Assembly (NCBI GenBank): GCA_029339505.1
Contig: JAQISU010000123.1
Coordinates: forward strand, 682,001 to 746,000
Direction: 5' to 3'
From: Unio delphinus
Taxonomy: Eukaryota > Mollusca > Bivalvia > Unionida > Unionidae
Length of the DNA stretch: 64,000 bases
The number at the start of each line of letters is the position of its first letter. Positions within the stretch are counted from its first letter, which is position 1. Under the pieces are notes generated by a model that saw nothing but the letters and a program-made list of their open reading frames with translations, had not been told where the DNA came from and made no database searches. Positions 16,178-24,439 of the stretch are shown here, one piece after another. The translations under genes and the position numbers were made by a program.

Positions 16178-17378
16178 TATTTATATTTATTTATAAATAA
16201 ATTTATTTATAAATATAGTATACTGTATCTCTAATTAATAAAAAAAAACATATAGGACAACACATCTTTGGAACTCCTTGGGTGCCTTCGCATCCAAGTA
16301 AGCCCAAGGGGACCCGAAACATACATCTCCGGCGGGAGGCCTAAGGTGGCAAACGCGATCTTAGACCGCCCAGAAGATATGCTTGAGGTATAACGTCACA
16401 ACATGGACGGCACAATGCCATATATTTCCACTCGAGTGTTGTGGCAAATTTTAGGCATAACATGTACTTAATTAACTTAATTAAGGATGGATTATAATTC
16501 AATGGAACGATGATGGTAATGATGTGGGCGTGGTAAACCAAACCAACATGGCAACCCATGAAATCGAATTCATGGTTGCATGAGTTAGAAAAAACACCAA
16601 CCCACGCTACCGAGAATGCGATAGCATGGGTTGCCATGTTGGTTTGGCTGAGGGGGACCGCCCTCCCACCCCCCCAATTAATAGAAAAAAACATCTTCCG
16701 TTTCGCCATCAAATAATGTATCTGCTATGGGGACCGAACACGTAGTTGATAGATCTATGTTTACAAGACAAACACGATACCATTACACCACGAACAGTCA
16801 TACAGAATAGAGATTTTTTAATATATATATATATCTGATATACTTAACAATAAGAGATTTTTAAAATAGACAATTTTATGCTGCAACAATGAGAAATATT
16901 TTAAACAAAATAATACAGTTGTTTAATAAAACAGCGTTTTTATACTCTGTTATAATTCTCTAGATAAAATACATTCACATACAAGGAATTTTAACCACGC
17001 CCACCTACTTCAATGAATAGGAAACACTCGCGTTCTGGCTGAGCGAACATAGGTAATGCGTTAGATTATAAAGAATTTTTGTACTGAAAAGAACGAGTTA
17101 GCTGTCTGCTTTACTGCTAGTCCACCCACCCCCACACATGAGATATGTAGATAAATAAAAATAATAATGCAGTTTTAGCCCACAAGCGACAATAAAAAGT
17201 TTTATTCTCTATCGAAAACTCATGCATTATATCTCCATTACATTCACGTGGGCGCGCCTAGTCAAGGTATACAGGTAATATAGCAGGCGACAAATTCCTT
17301 TGACATCATAATACAAGGGAACTTAGTAGGTAGAGTGTGAATTGTAGTGCGGATTTATCCATAAAGGATTTATCTCCC
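16178..17378. other. 1.2-kb non-coding region with structured segments (element 2)
   Basis: No protein is supported. A segment at 16255-16420 has stems GGCGG/CCGCC and CTAAG/CTTAG (16331-16372). The segment 16545-16815 is homologous to the element 1 module. The rest (16820-17378) is AT-rich with no clear feature. Confidence 0.6.
16545..16815. ncRNA. Candidate structured RNA / tRNA-like module (element 2)
   Basis: Inverted repeat CATGGCAACCCATG ... CATGGGTTGCCATG encloses the hairpin of CATGAA with TTCATGG, as in element 1. A tRNA-like block follows on the minus strand near 16700-16800 with A-box-like GTGGTGTAATGGTATC and a CTTGTAAA loop. The structure is conserved while single-strand regions differ. 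It is not a convincing functional tRNA. Confidence 0.4.
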
Positions 17379-17879
17379 TTAAATAGTTTCAGTGTATACG
17401 AACTTTATTTTATGACCATTTTTTTTAGACAGAGATGTTTTAATGATTTTTTCAGCAACAAATCGAATTGAAGTACTACAAATATCGAAATATTTTCCAG
17501 CCGCATTTATCGACTGAAAGCTTCTCTCTTCATTATTTTCTAAATCAAACGATTTCACACCCTTGGGATGTTTTGCGTGCCTACCAGCGTTGCTTTTTAA
17601 AAGGTTATCGCGCTGCGAGACGGCTTGAAGATTCCCAAGACAATTATCAGTCTTCACGCCATTTATGTGATCAATCACAAGACCGTCTTCGATTAATCCG
17701 TAAAATGCTTGATAGATGGCTCTGTGACAGAGATACTTCTTCCTCCCAGCTGAAAACATCAAATACCCCATATTATTCAGATACCCAACCGGTTCTTTGA
17801 GTCTGCGGTGCCTGACAACACCATCACTAGAGGCTTCGTAATTAGCAAGCACTGGGTGAGGTCTGAAATCTTGGCTCAT
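17379..17879 (-). CDS. NUMOD4-HNH homing-type endonuclease (element 2)
   Basis: 166 residues. The N-terminal NUMOD4-like segment (YEASSDGVVRHRR) and HNH core with LCHRAIYQAF, VIDHINGVKTDN and NLQAVSQRDN match phage- and virus-type homing endonucleases; a C-terminal DNA-binding-like helix-turn-helix region follows (INAAGKYFDICSTSIRFVA). Such enzymes cut DNA at specific sites and spread themselves. It is free-standing between the non-coding region and the zinc-protein gene. Intact here, truncated by TAG in element 3, absent from element 1. Confidence 0.8.
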   Translation of the reverse strand: MSQDFRPHPVLANYEASSDGVVRHRRLKEPVGYLNNMGYLMFSAGRKKYLCHRAIYQAFYGLIEDGLVIDHINGVKTDNCLGNLQAVSQRDNLLKSNAGRHAKHPKGVKSFDLENNEERSFQSINAAGKYFDICSTSIRFVAEKIIKTSLSKKNGHKIKFVYTETI

Positions 17880-17892
17880 TTGTATAATAATA

Positions 17893-18219
17893 CTACTTGT
17901 CTAATTTATTATCTGCTTTAATTATAAATCTCTGGATATAATCTTGAGGGGTTTTTATGACTTTGTCCTTGATTTTATCAAGGATGACAGAGTCAATGAT
18001 TCGTTTGTCATAGTAGCGCTTTAGTTCCCTGTATCGTTTACCCCCACAAGCAAGGCATAATTGCGATTTTCCTCTAACACCCACCCCACATTGGAGGCAT
18101 GGGAGAGGGCCTTTTGAACCGTTTCTCACGCTTTGCATATGATACCCACAGAATTCACTTCTGCAATATTTGTTACACGGGGTTGTAGATCCAATCATTA
18201 GCCACTTGCAGTGATTCAT
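17893..18219 (-). CDS. Cys-rich zinc-binding protein (element 2)
   Basis: 108 residues starting at MNHCKW. It keeps the C-x3-C-x4-C-x2-H cluster, the CLQCGVG/CLACGG ribbon and the RELKRYYDKR helix; the acidic tail is shorter. The region after the helix holds a hairpin of TCCTTGA with TCAAGGA (17966-17984). Confidence 0.65.
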   Translation of the reverse strand: MNHCKWLMIGSTTPCNKYCRSEFCGYHMQSVRNGSKGPLPCLQCGVGVRGKSQLCLACGGKRYRELKRYYDKRIIDSVILDKIKDKVIKTPQDYIQRFIIKADNKLDK

Positions 18220-18261
18220 TATACTATATTTTTCTATTTAAATACTTGTTTTAATTATAAC

Positions 18262-18500
18262 ATGGAGGAGTTCAAGAGATTATCGAAAATTAAGCCCTGG
18301 AAAAATACTAAATTCAATCTTGATAGGGAGTTCCAAAGATTATCGAAAATCAAACCTTGGAAAAATACTAAATTCAATCTTGATAGGGAGTTCCAAAGAT
18401 TATCGAAAATCAAACCTTGGAAAAATACTAAATTCAATCTTGATAGGGAGTTCCAAAGATTATCGAAACTTAAGCCTTAGAGAAATACTAAATTCAATCT
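18262..18500 (+). repeat. 60-bp tandem repeats at polymerase N-terminus (element 2)
   Basis: Four units encode about 20 residues each (EFQRLSKIKPWKNTKFNLDR), the last with a nonsense codon. Element 1 has one unit; element 3 has an independent expansion with a longer unit. Confidence 0.92.
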
Positions 18501-21500
18501 CGATAGAGTCTCTGATACACCAAAACGTCTAATCGGTGATAGAACTATACTCGGTAAAATCAGGGAGTGTTTTAATGAATTCTACCGAGACGGTGCAGCA
18601 TACTGTTGGTCGACATTTCGAATTATTGATGAAGATGTCAATGTACCCATCATCGATGCTACTATGAACGATAAAAGAGCAGCTGAGATAATTTCACACC
18701 TTGGTGATATTGCAAAGCAATTTCCATCCAAAGGGGAAATTCAAAGATGGAAATCCAAAGGTGGAAATCCAAAGGATTTCAAGCAAAGCAATTCCCAACA
18801 AAGCAATTCCAATCAGAAGTATTTTTTCAGAATAAAATTCATTATCGAAGTCGAAGGCAAATGGATTATTAGGGATAAATTTGAACCAATCCTCAAGGAT
18901 AAAAAAACTGTCATTGTAAGTAAAGATTCCAAACCAGGAATTCTAACTGGAATTGACAAACCATACTACGAAAGATCCTATCCCGTAACAGCTATGGTTT
19001 ATGGGATATATCCGTTAAATGATAAACCCGATATTGCAAAACTAGCTCCTATGAAATATTCACCGTTGACTTCGTCAAGGCTCAATTGTGTAGCAACACG
19101 GGTAATGGAACACTTCACAAATGCATCCCGAGGAAATAAACTAACTGATCTGCGACGTAGGAAAATAACCGAATGGGAACTGACAGTGAAACAGCACGGT
19201 GCAAAGATTTCTGATATAGCTAAATTAGAAGCATCATTAAAATTCCCAATATCAGTAACAACAATAACCGGAGAAGTATTATACGAACCGAAATATCAAT
19301 CGCGAGGGGCTCCAATACAAATTATTGATCATAACGAACACGCGTGGACACCTGCAGTAACAATATTTCCACGAGATAGAACCGTGAGATATATCCCCCG
19401 GAAATTTTCCGGGGAATTTTCCGGGGATGTTTTCTATGAAGAGAAATTATTTGATGCTATTCATGCGTTGTGTAAAGATGATCCTGTGTCAGTGTGGTTA
19501 CTTAGTAGTGCTGGTTCCGAATCAGGATTTGATCAATTTGTAAGACCAAATGGTGAATTATATCGCGTTGAAGAATTAGATAACAGAATGAGAAAAATCG
19601 CTAATGATTTTTCACCGGAGAGTTCCCATGAAAAACTATTGACGGATAGTTTTACTATTCCATCAGTGGTAGCTCACTTCGCAAGAGAAAAAAACTCATG
19701 GCGTCCAACACGAAGTGATTTTCTCGAGGACGTTAAATTGAGTTGCATCGAATTTGGTCATGGAGGACTGTGGAATACAAAATACCATCGTGACGGTATG
19801 ATTTCAATTGATATATCCGCGTGTTATCCTGGAAGTTTTCTCGGGTATGGGGAATGCGCTGAATACTTCAAACGATTTGGACACCCCACGCATGAAATGA
19901 CTCGTGTTGCGATTAATGGACCATTGCCTGATTTTGATTTAACCGGATTCGCTCGTGTGATATCATTTGAACTCGCTACAGGGTTACATCCGTGTAGTTA
20001 TGTTTGGCTCGGTAGACACCTATCTGAAAAACACTGGATGCCAATAGTGCTATTGAGATATATGATTGATTGTGGCATGCTGATATCGTTGATTGTTTCC
20101 GAAGCTATTATATACTATCGAGCTCAGAAAGAAGTTTGGCTACCACAACCCGATCTAGATCGTATAATTAGCGAACTGCGAAAACAGTTTCCAGAAGAAC
20201 AAATCATGAATTGGTCTAAGAAGTTATTTGAAATTAAAAAAGAACAAGCAAAAGATTTTGGACGAAGAATAATCGGTAAATTTACCCAGGGTGGACGATA
20301 CGACAACGCAAAATACTCTTCGCGGTTGATCATAGATGTCGCTGAATACGATTTTATTGTAGCGGATTTAATGAAACAGGGAAAACTTGTATCCCGTAAG
20401 GATGCTTTTCTATCCAATGGTGAGAAATTAGGTACGGTTGTTACCTACTGTGATGGATATAATTCCCAGTACACACATTTGAGAAGTTCAATGCTAGCCT
20501 ATGCTTCTATTAATCTATTTTCGATGATAAATAGATTTCCTAATACCGCGGTTAGAGTAGCCACTGATTCGATGTATATACACAATAAGTACAAATCAGC
20601 TGTAGCGGCATTCACAGATCCGGAGGAAGCGTGGGGGCGTTGGCGATTTAAAAAAGAGATGCTACATGAGTATTGTGAATCCGCAGACGTTGCCATGGAT
20701 GATAAATATCTTTGTTGTAACCGTATTGAAATTCAATCAGAATTTTCTAATGCACCACCTGTATCTGATCCAGTATGTAGATATAAGACAGTTTATTTAA
20801 ACGGTTGTGGTGGGTCAGGAAAGACAACTCGTGCAATTGAATTATTTCGTCGTGGAAACACTAGCGTTTCTAACATGATTGTGCTAACACCGACTCACAG
20901 ACTCGCCAGAGAGATGATACAACGAGGGGTAAATGCTTGCACTTATCACAGTTTTTTTCGATGGAAAGGTGACAAATGGACTCCTGAGCGTATGGGTGAT
21001 AAATTCATTCCTGAAATCATAATTTGGGATGAAATATGCACAGTGTCATTAGATGTATTAAAAACATTTCTTGAGTGGTTGTTAAACAAAAACACAAAAG
21101 TCGTCATGTGCGGGGATCACGGCCAACCACCACCATTTGTCGGTGCATCTCCACATGAATGGCTAAAGGGTTTTGTAGACTACTATGAAGAAATCACCAC
21201 TGATTATAGATCACTTGATGAACGATTACGCGAGTTCAAAGCGCTAATTAGATTACAACCGGATAGAATCCAATGCGAAATAGCACGTGAAATAATTTCA
21301 GAAACTCCCATGAATGATTTCTGGGAAGCGTGGAGACCAAACGATTTGATCATTGCAAGTAGAAAAATAGTCAGGGATACACTTCAGATGAAGTTATTTG
21401 AAATGCATAAAGAAAAATTTGCAACGCTTCCAGTACCCCTTTGTTAAAGGCCATCGGATACACGAAAACAAAACATTGAAGTTGATATTCCAGGACAGAG

Positions 21501-22058
21501 TGAAAAACAAATTCTCGTATTAAATGATATTGTGCTGGTTGATATCAATGTCGTTGAAGATGCATTGCGTGCTAATAAATCCCCGTGGACGCTAGGATAC
21601 GCAGCAACAATACACTCTTCACAGGGATTGACTATATCGAATACAATTGTTTGGATGGTGGATAATCACATCGAATGGTCGAATTTAATCTATCTCGCAG
21701 TATCCAGAGTACGAAGAATAAATCAGCTTCGAAGAATTGTCCTGACAGAGTCAGGCGATGATAATGACACAACAATAAGTGATATTGATGTTAGCATCAT
21801 TAATAAAAAACTCTCCGGTTACAAACAACAGGACAAAAAAAGCAACGAGAATTTGATATTGATGCTGAACTAATAATCACTTTGAAGAAACAACAGAATA
21901 ATCACTGCGCAAGTTGCAATTGTATAATGCGTTGGCAGTATTCGGATAAGGATCCTCGCCAATTCACCGTAGACAGAAAAAATAACAATCTCGGTCATGT
22001 CAGAAATAATGTGATGTTGACTTGTCTTGAGTGCAATAGACGCAAAGGCGCTAGTTAA
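18262..22058 (+). pseudogene. Polymerase-helicase-HNH gene with two nonsense codons (element 2)
   Basis: The conserved start is ATG 18262, followed by four 60-bp repeats. A TGG-to-TAG change in the fourth repeat (18478) breaks the frame. The main open part (18664-21447, 927 codons) contains polymerase motif A (ISACYPGSF), motif B-like GRRIIGKFTQGG, motif C (ATDSMYI) and the helicase Walker A GCGGSGKTT. TAA at 21445 replaces a Tyr codon seen in the other copies, after which helicase motifs continue (TIHSSQGLT). The HNH tail is out of frame from 21842. It also carries lineage-specific inserts of micro-hairpins at 18709-18800 and 19396-19426. Confidence 0.85.
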
Positions 22059-23013
22059 GACCATGCGGTGGCAATTGAGTATCCTCGGGAATCACTTGTA
22101 GTTGTTGTCGAGTAAAACCCCGCTGAGGGGCAGTTGAATCCAGTTTATAGACTGGAGGTCTACCAGTTGATCGTGTTATACTAGATATCTTATGCGTAGT
22201 GACGCTCCAAATAGGATCAGTAGCCCTTTTTCTACCCCCTTCAAGCTCTCCTGGTTCGTATAAGTACCTCACAATGACATTACTACCAAGAATTGGTTGG
22301 GAAACGCTAGCGTTTCTAGGGAAATCTTTTTGTGGTTGTACGGGTATTGACTTCTTTTTAATCGCGTTGATAGGTTTCATGTTGATTGTTCTAGTAATCT
22401 CGTTATTCAGTGCAGTAATCACAGATGGTAATCTTTTAACCCATTCACGGGATCGCTTTTCTTGAATGAATTCTTTTGCGTATTGATATCCAAATAACCG
22501 CTCAGCAATCGTCCGATTAAATCGTTCGACAATGGCCTGATCGCGATGTAGCGCAGTATGCCCTCGTCGTATGGTGACATTATGATTTTTCATTGTAGAT
22601 AGAACTGCACCCTGAAATTCCTTGCCAGGATCAACCTGCAAGAGATTCGGCCAGTGCAGAGGACCTCGTCGATAAATCCTTTCAAATGCAGAAGCAACTT
22701 CAGTGGCTGATTTTGTTTTTAACGGTTCTGCTTCTTTGTATCGACTTGCAATATCAACTACGGTTAACGCGTATTTGTAACCACGATCATGTGGCAGAAA
22801 TAATATATCAGCCTGATGAACTTCATTAGGAGCAGTCACATCAAAATGCGAGAATTGAATTTGTTTAGGTGGTGGTAGATAAATTTGCCATAGTGCCTGT
22901 TTGGATAACCAATCCGCCGCTGTAGTTTTTTTCACTTTTGCAGCGCTAGCGAGTTTATGTACTGCTGATTTACCCCTCCAGTATCCTCTTGGGGAATAAT
23001 AAATTGATTCCAT
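22051..23013 (-). CDS. Retroviral-type DDE integrase (element 2)
   Basis: 320 residues from ATG 23013 (MESIYY); the upstream GTG extension is not a eukaryotic start. The core rve domain holds the three acidic residues: Asp in HQADILFLP, Asp in LLQVDPGKEF and Glu in QAIVERFNRT. A C-terminal chromatin- or DNA-binding-like beta region (VIVRYLYEPGELEGGRKR) follows. It is known in Polintons to insert the element and create 5-6 bp duplications. The stop overlaps the end of the polymerase/HNH region tail to tail. The start lies 5 bp after the PLA2 stop. A palindrome (22311-22326) has been inserted in frame before SQPILG. This is the only apparently intact integrase of the window. Confidence 0.9.
   Translation of the reverse strand: MESIYYSPRGYWRGKSAVHKLASAAKVKKTTAADWLSKQALWQIYLPPPKQIQFSHFDVTAPNEVHQADILFLPHDRGYKYALTVVDIASRYKEAEPLKTKSATEVASAFERIYRRGPLHWPNLLQVDPGKEFQGAVLSTMKNHNVTIRRGHTALHRDQAIVERFNRTIAERLFGYQYAKEFIQEKRSREWVKRLPSVITALNNEITRTINMKPINAIKKKSIPVQPQKDFPRNASVSQPILGSNVIVRYLYEPGELEGGRKRATDPIWSVTTHKISSITRSTGRPPVYKLDSTAPQRGFTRQQLQVIPEDTQLPPHGLN
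22311..22326. repeat. Palindrome GAAACGCTAGCGTTTC inside the integrase gene
   Basis: In-frame insertion adding codons absent from elements 1 and 3 at the same site. Confidence 0.93.
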
Positions 23014-23017
23014 ATTA

Positions 23018-23376
23018 TTAATTACCAGCACCCATCATCAATTTGCCTTTCATAGCTGATTTTACCAACCACGAAGCCAACTTTTCTTTAAAAGATTTAT
23101 CAGGAATAGCATTTAACGCATGAATTAATTTCACATCCGCGAGATGCCTGTTTTGCAGATTGCTGCTTTTATATGCAACATCATGAGCATGACACGCCTT
23201 ATCAATAGCGTTTATCGGATACTCGCCGGATCGGGGTTGATTTTGATCATCAAGTCTGATATCTAATCGTGTTCCGGGACCACAGTAGCTATATCCTGGA
23301 AGGTGCTTTTCTCCGGGGTACTTTGCCCATGGGGTTCCAGGGAGCTTTGTCAATTTGGCTGCGATATCACCTCCTC
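23018..23376 (-). CDS. Parvovirus-type phospholipase A2 domain, -1 frame of zinc-ribbon gene (element 2)
   Basis: The frame has the PLA2 calcium loop YCGPGT and the catalytic His-Asp pair in DKACHAHDVAY, as in parvovirus VP1 unique regions and some adintoviruses, where it opens endosomal membranes during entry. No ATG precedes the domain: the first possible codon used by ORF callers is TTG (23353), and homology with the other copies (KRGGDIAAKL) extends upstream of it to the slippery heptamer. Expression as an extension of the zinc-ribbon protein by -1 frameshifting is inferred. A hydrophobic-basic C-terminus ends in GAGN. Confidence 0.85.
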
Positions 23377-23556
23377 GTTTTTTTTAAAAACATCTCCGGA
23401 TTGTAAAATCTTTGATTTTGTAGAAATAAATCTAAACTTTTTTATACCACATGTTGCACATCTACCAGTTAGTGCTGATCTGTTATTTTTAGTTGTAACC
23501 GTCGTCACATCATTTGTGCTAGTACGCGTTTTACACTTCACACAATATAGATCCAT
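23350..23556 (-). CDS. Small zinc-ribbon protein (element 2)
   Basis: 68 residues: MDLYCVKCK and CATC supply two CxxC pairs around a basic TKNNRSAL segment, a viral YCVKCK-type ribbon (DUF5679-like, from memory). The frame ends 26 bp inside the PLA2 frame. The start is only 5 bp from the divergent ATPase start. The A_AAA_AAC heptamer lies 27 nt before its stop. Confidence 0.75.
   Translation of the reverse strand: MDLYCVKCKTRTSTNDVTTVTTKNNRSALTGRCATCGIKKFRFISTKSKILQSGDVFKKNEEVISQPN
23377..23383 (-). promoter_or_regulatory. Putative -1 ribosomal frameshift site A_AAA_AAC (element 2)
   Basis: The zinc-ribbon frame reads TTT AAA AAA AAC GAG. The heptamer is the classic eukaryotic viral slippery sequence. 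The -1 frame is the PLA2 frame and is open. It is conserved at the same codon in elements 1 and 3. Confidence 0.75.
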
Positions 23557-23561
23557 AATTT

Positions 23562-24233
23562 ATGTATAGAGATATGAATATAATTGATTTTTCAGCGACT
23601 AAAATAAGAGAACCAGTTAAGCATCATGCAGCGCTACCAAACTCTATCCGCGCAATTATAATCGGGCCATCTGGATCCGGTAAAACGCAATTGTTGCTCA
23701 ATTTAATAATGAGATGGATGAAGTGGGATAAGTTGTATTTAATTGCCCCTAGCGTAGATGATCAACGATGTTATGAAGTGTTAAAAGATTTTAACGAGAA
23801 TGCATCAGAAATTAAGGGTGAGAACGCCATTGATTTTATAACTGATATTGACGAGGCGCCATCCGTGGATGACCTTGATGGGAGTATTAACAATTTAGTC
23901 GTATACGACGATGTGATGTTAGACAATCAAAAAAACCCAGCTAGAATATTTTCCCGGGGGCGTCACAAAAACACTGATGTGATATATGTCACTCAACGCT
24001 ACACTCAGATTCCAAAAGTGATCAGAGATAACTGTAATATTCTTGCTGTGTTTAACGGCGTTGATACACATACGCTACGAAATATTTGGCAGACATGGTG
24101 TTCCGATATGGACTTCAATCAATTTAAAAATTTCTTTAGTCATGCTCAGTCAACCCCGCATGGATTTGTAACAATAAATTTACATGATCCTCGGACACGA
24201 TATCGTATCGGACTCGATCAAATATTTGTTTGA
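23562..24233 (+). CDS. FtsK/A32-type genome-packaging ATPase (element 2)
   Basis: 223 residues. Walker A GPSGSGKTQ at about residue 35, Walker B NNLVVYDD near 110, followed by the RGRHKNTDVIYVTQR segment (sensor and arginine-finger-like). This family pumps viral DNA into capsids in Polintons and nucleocytoplasmic viruses. ATG at 23562 or the conserved second Met (MNIID, 23574) could start it. It runs divergently from the zinc-ribbon gene and ends at the right terminal repeat. Confidence 0.9.
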   Translation: MYRDMNIIDFSATKIREPVKHHAALPNSIRAIIIGPSGSGKTQLLLNLIMRWMKWDKLYLIAPSVDDQRCYEVLKDFNENASEIKGENAIDFITDIDEAPSVDDLDGSINNLVVYDDVMLDNQKNPARIFSRGRHKNTDVIYVTQRYTQIPKVIRDNCNILAVFNGVDTHTLRNIWQTWCSDMDFNQFKNFFSHAQSTPHGFVTINLHDPRTRYRIGLDQIFV

Positions 24234-24439
24234 AATCATTTATTATTTTTGTTAACCCAGTGATGAAATCACTAAGCAGCAGAGAGGGTGGATGACCACA
24301 TCGTTGCGACCAAAATTGATTAAAAAATCGTAAAGTCTCCGTTTGCTAAATGGAGACTTATTTTTTTTGGTTAAAATAAGGTTTCGTAGGAAGCATTATT
24401 TTTGCTTGAAATCGTGGTCTGTTCACCCTCTCTGCTGCT
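24232..24439 (-). repeat. Right terminal inverted repeat of element 2
   Basis: Inverted copy of 7507-7714. It begins just downstream of the packaging ATPase stop and ends at the junction with the resumed polymerase gene of element 1. Confidence 0.93.

Larger units (their letters stand above)
7507..24439. mobile_element. Element 2: complete Polinton/adintovirus-like element nested in the polymerase gene of element 1
   Basis: Bounded by near-perfect terminal inverted repeats of about 208 bp that start with AGCAGCAGAGAGGGTG and end with its complement. Flanks are GCATC on the left and GCAGC on the right, a probable 5-bp target duplication with one substitution. It holds the full gene set: penton-like, membrane, fibre-like, protease, pX, capsid, accessory, HNH, zinc, polymerase-helicase, integrase, PLA2, zinc ribbon and ATPase. 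The polymerase gene carries two nonsense codons (18478 and 21445) and an out-of-frame HNH tail; most virion genes are open. The element starts with AG and ends with CT, as is known for Polintons. Confidence 0.93.

Noticed and set aside
23351..23353. TTG as start of the PLA2 gene
   Set aside because: Not a normal eukaryotic start, and homology with the other copies extends upstream of it to the slippery site. The GTG at 36218 for the protease was rejected for the same reason.
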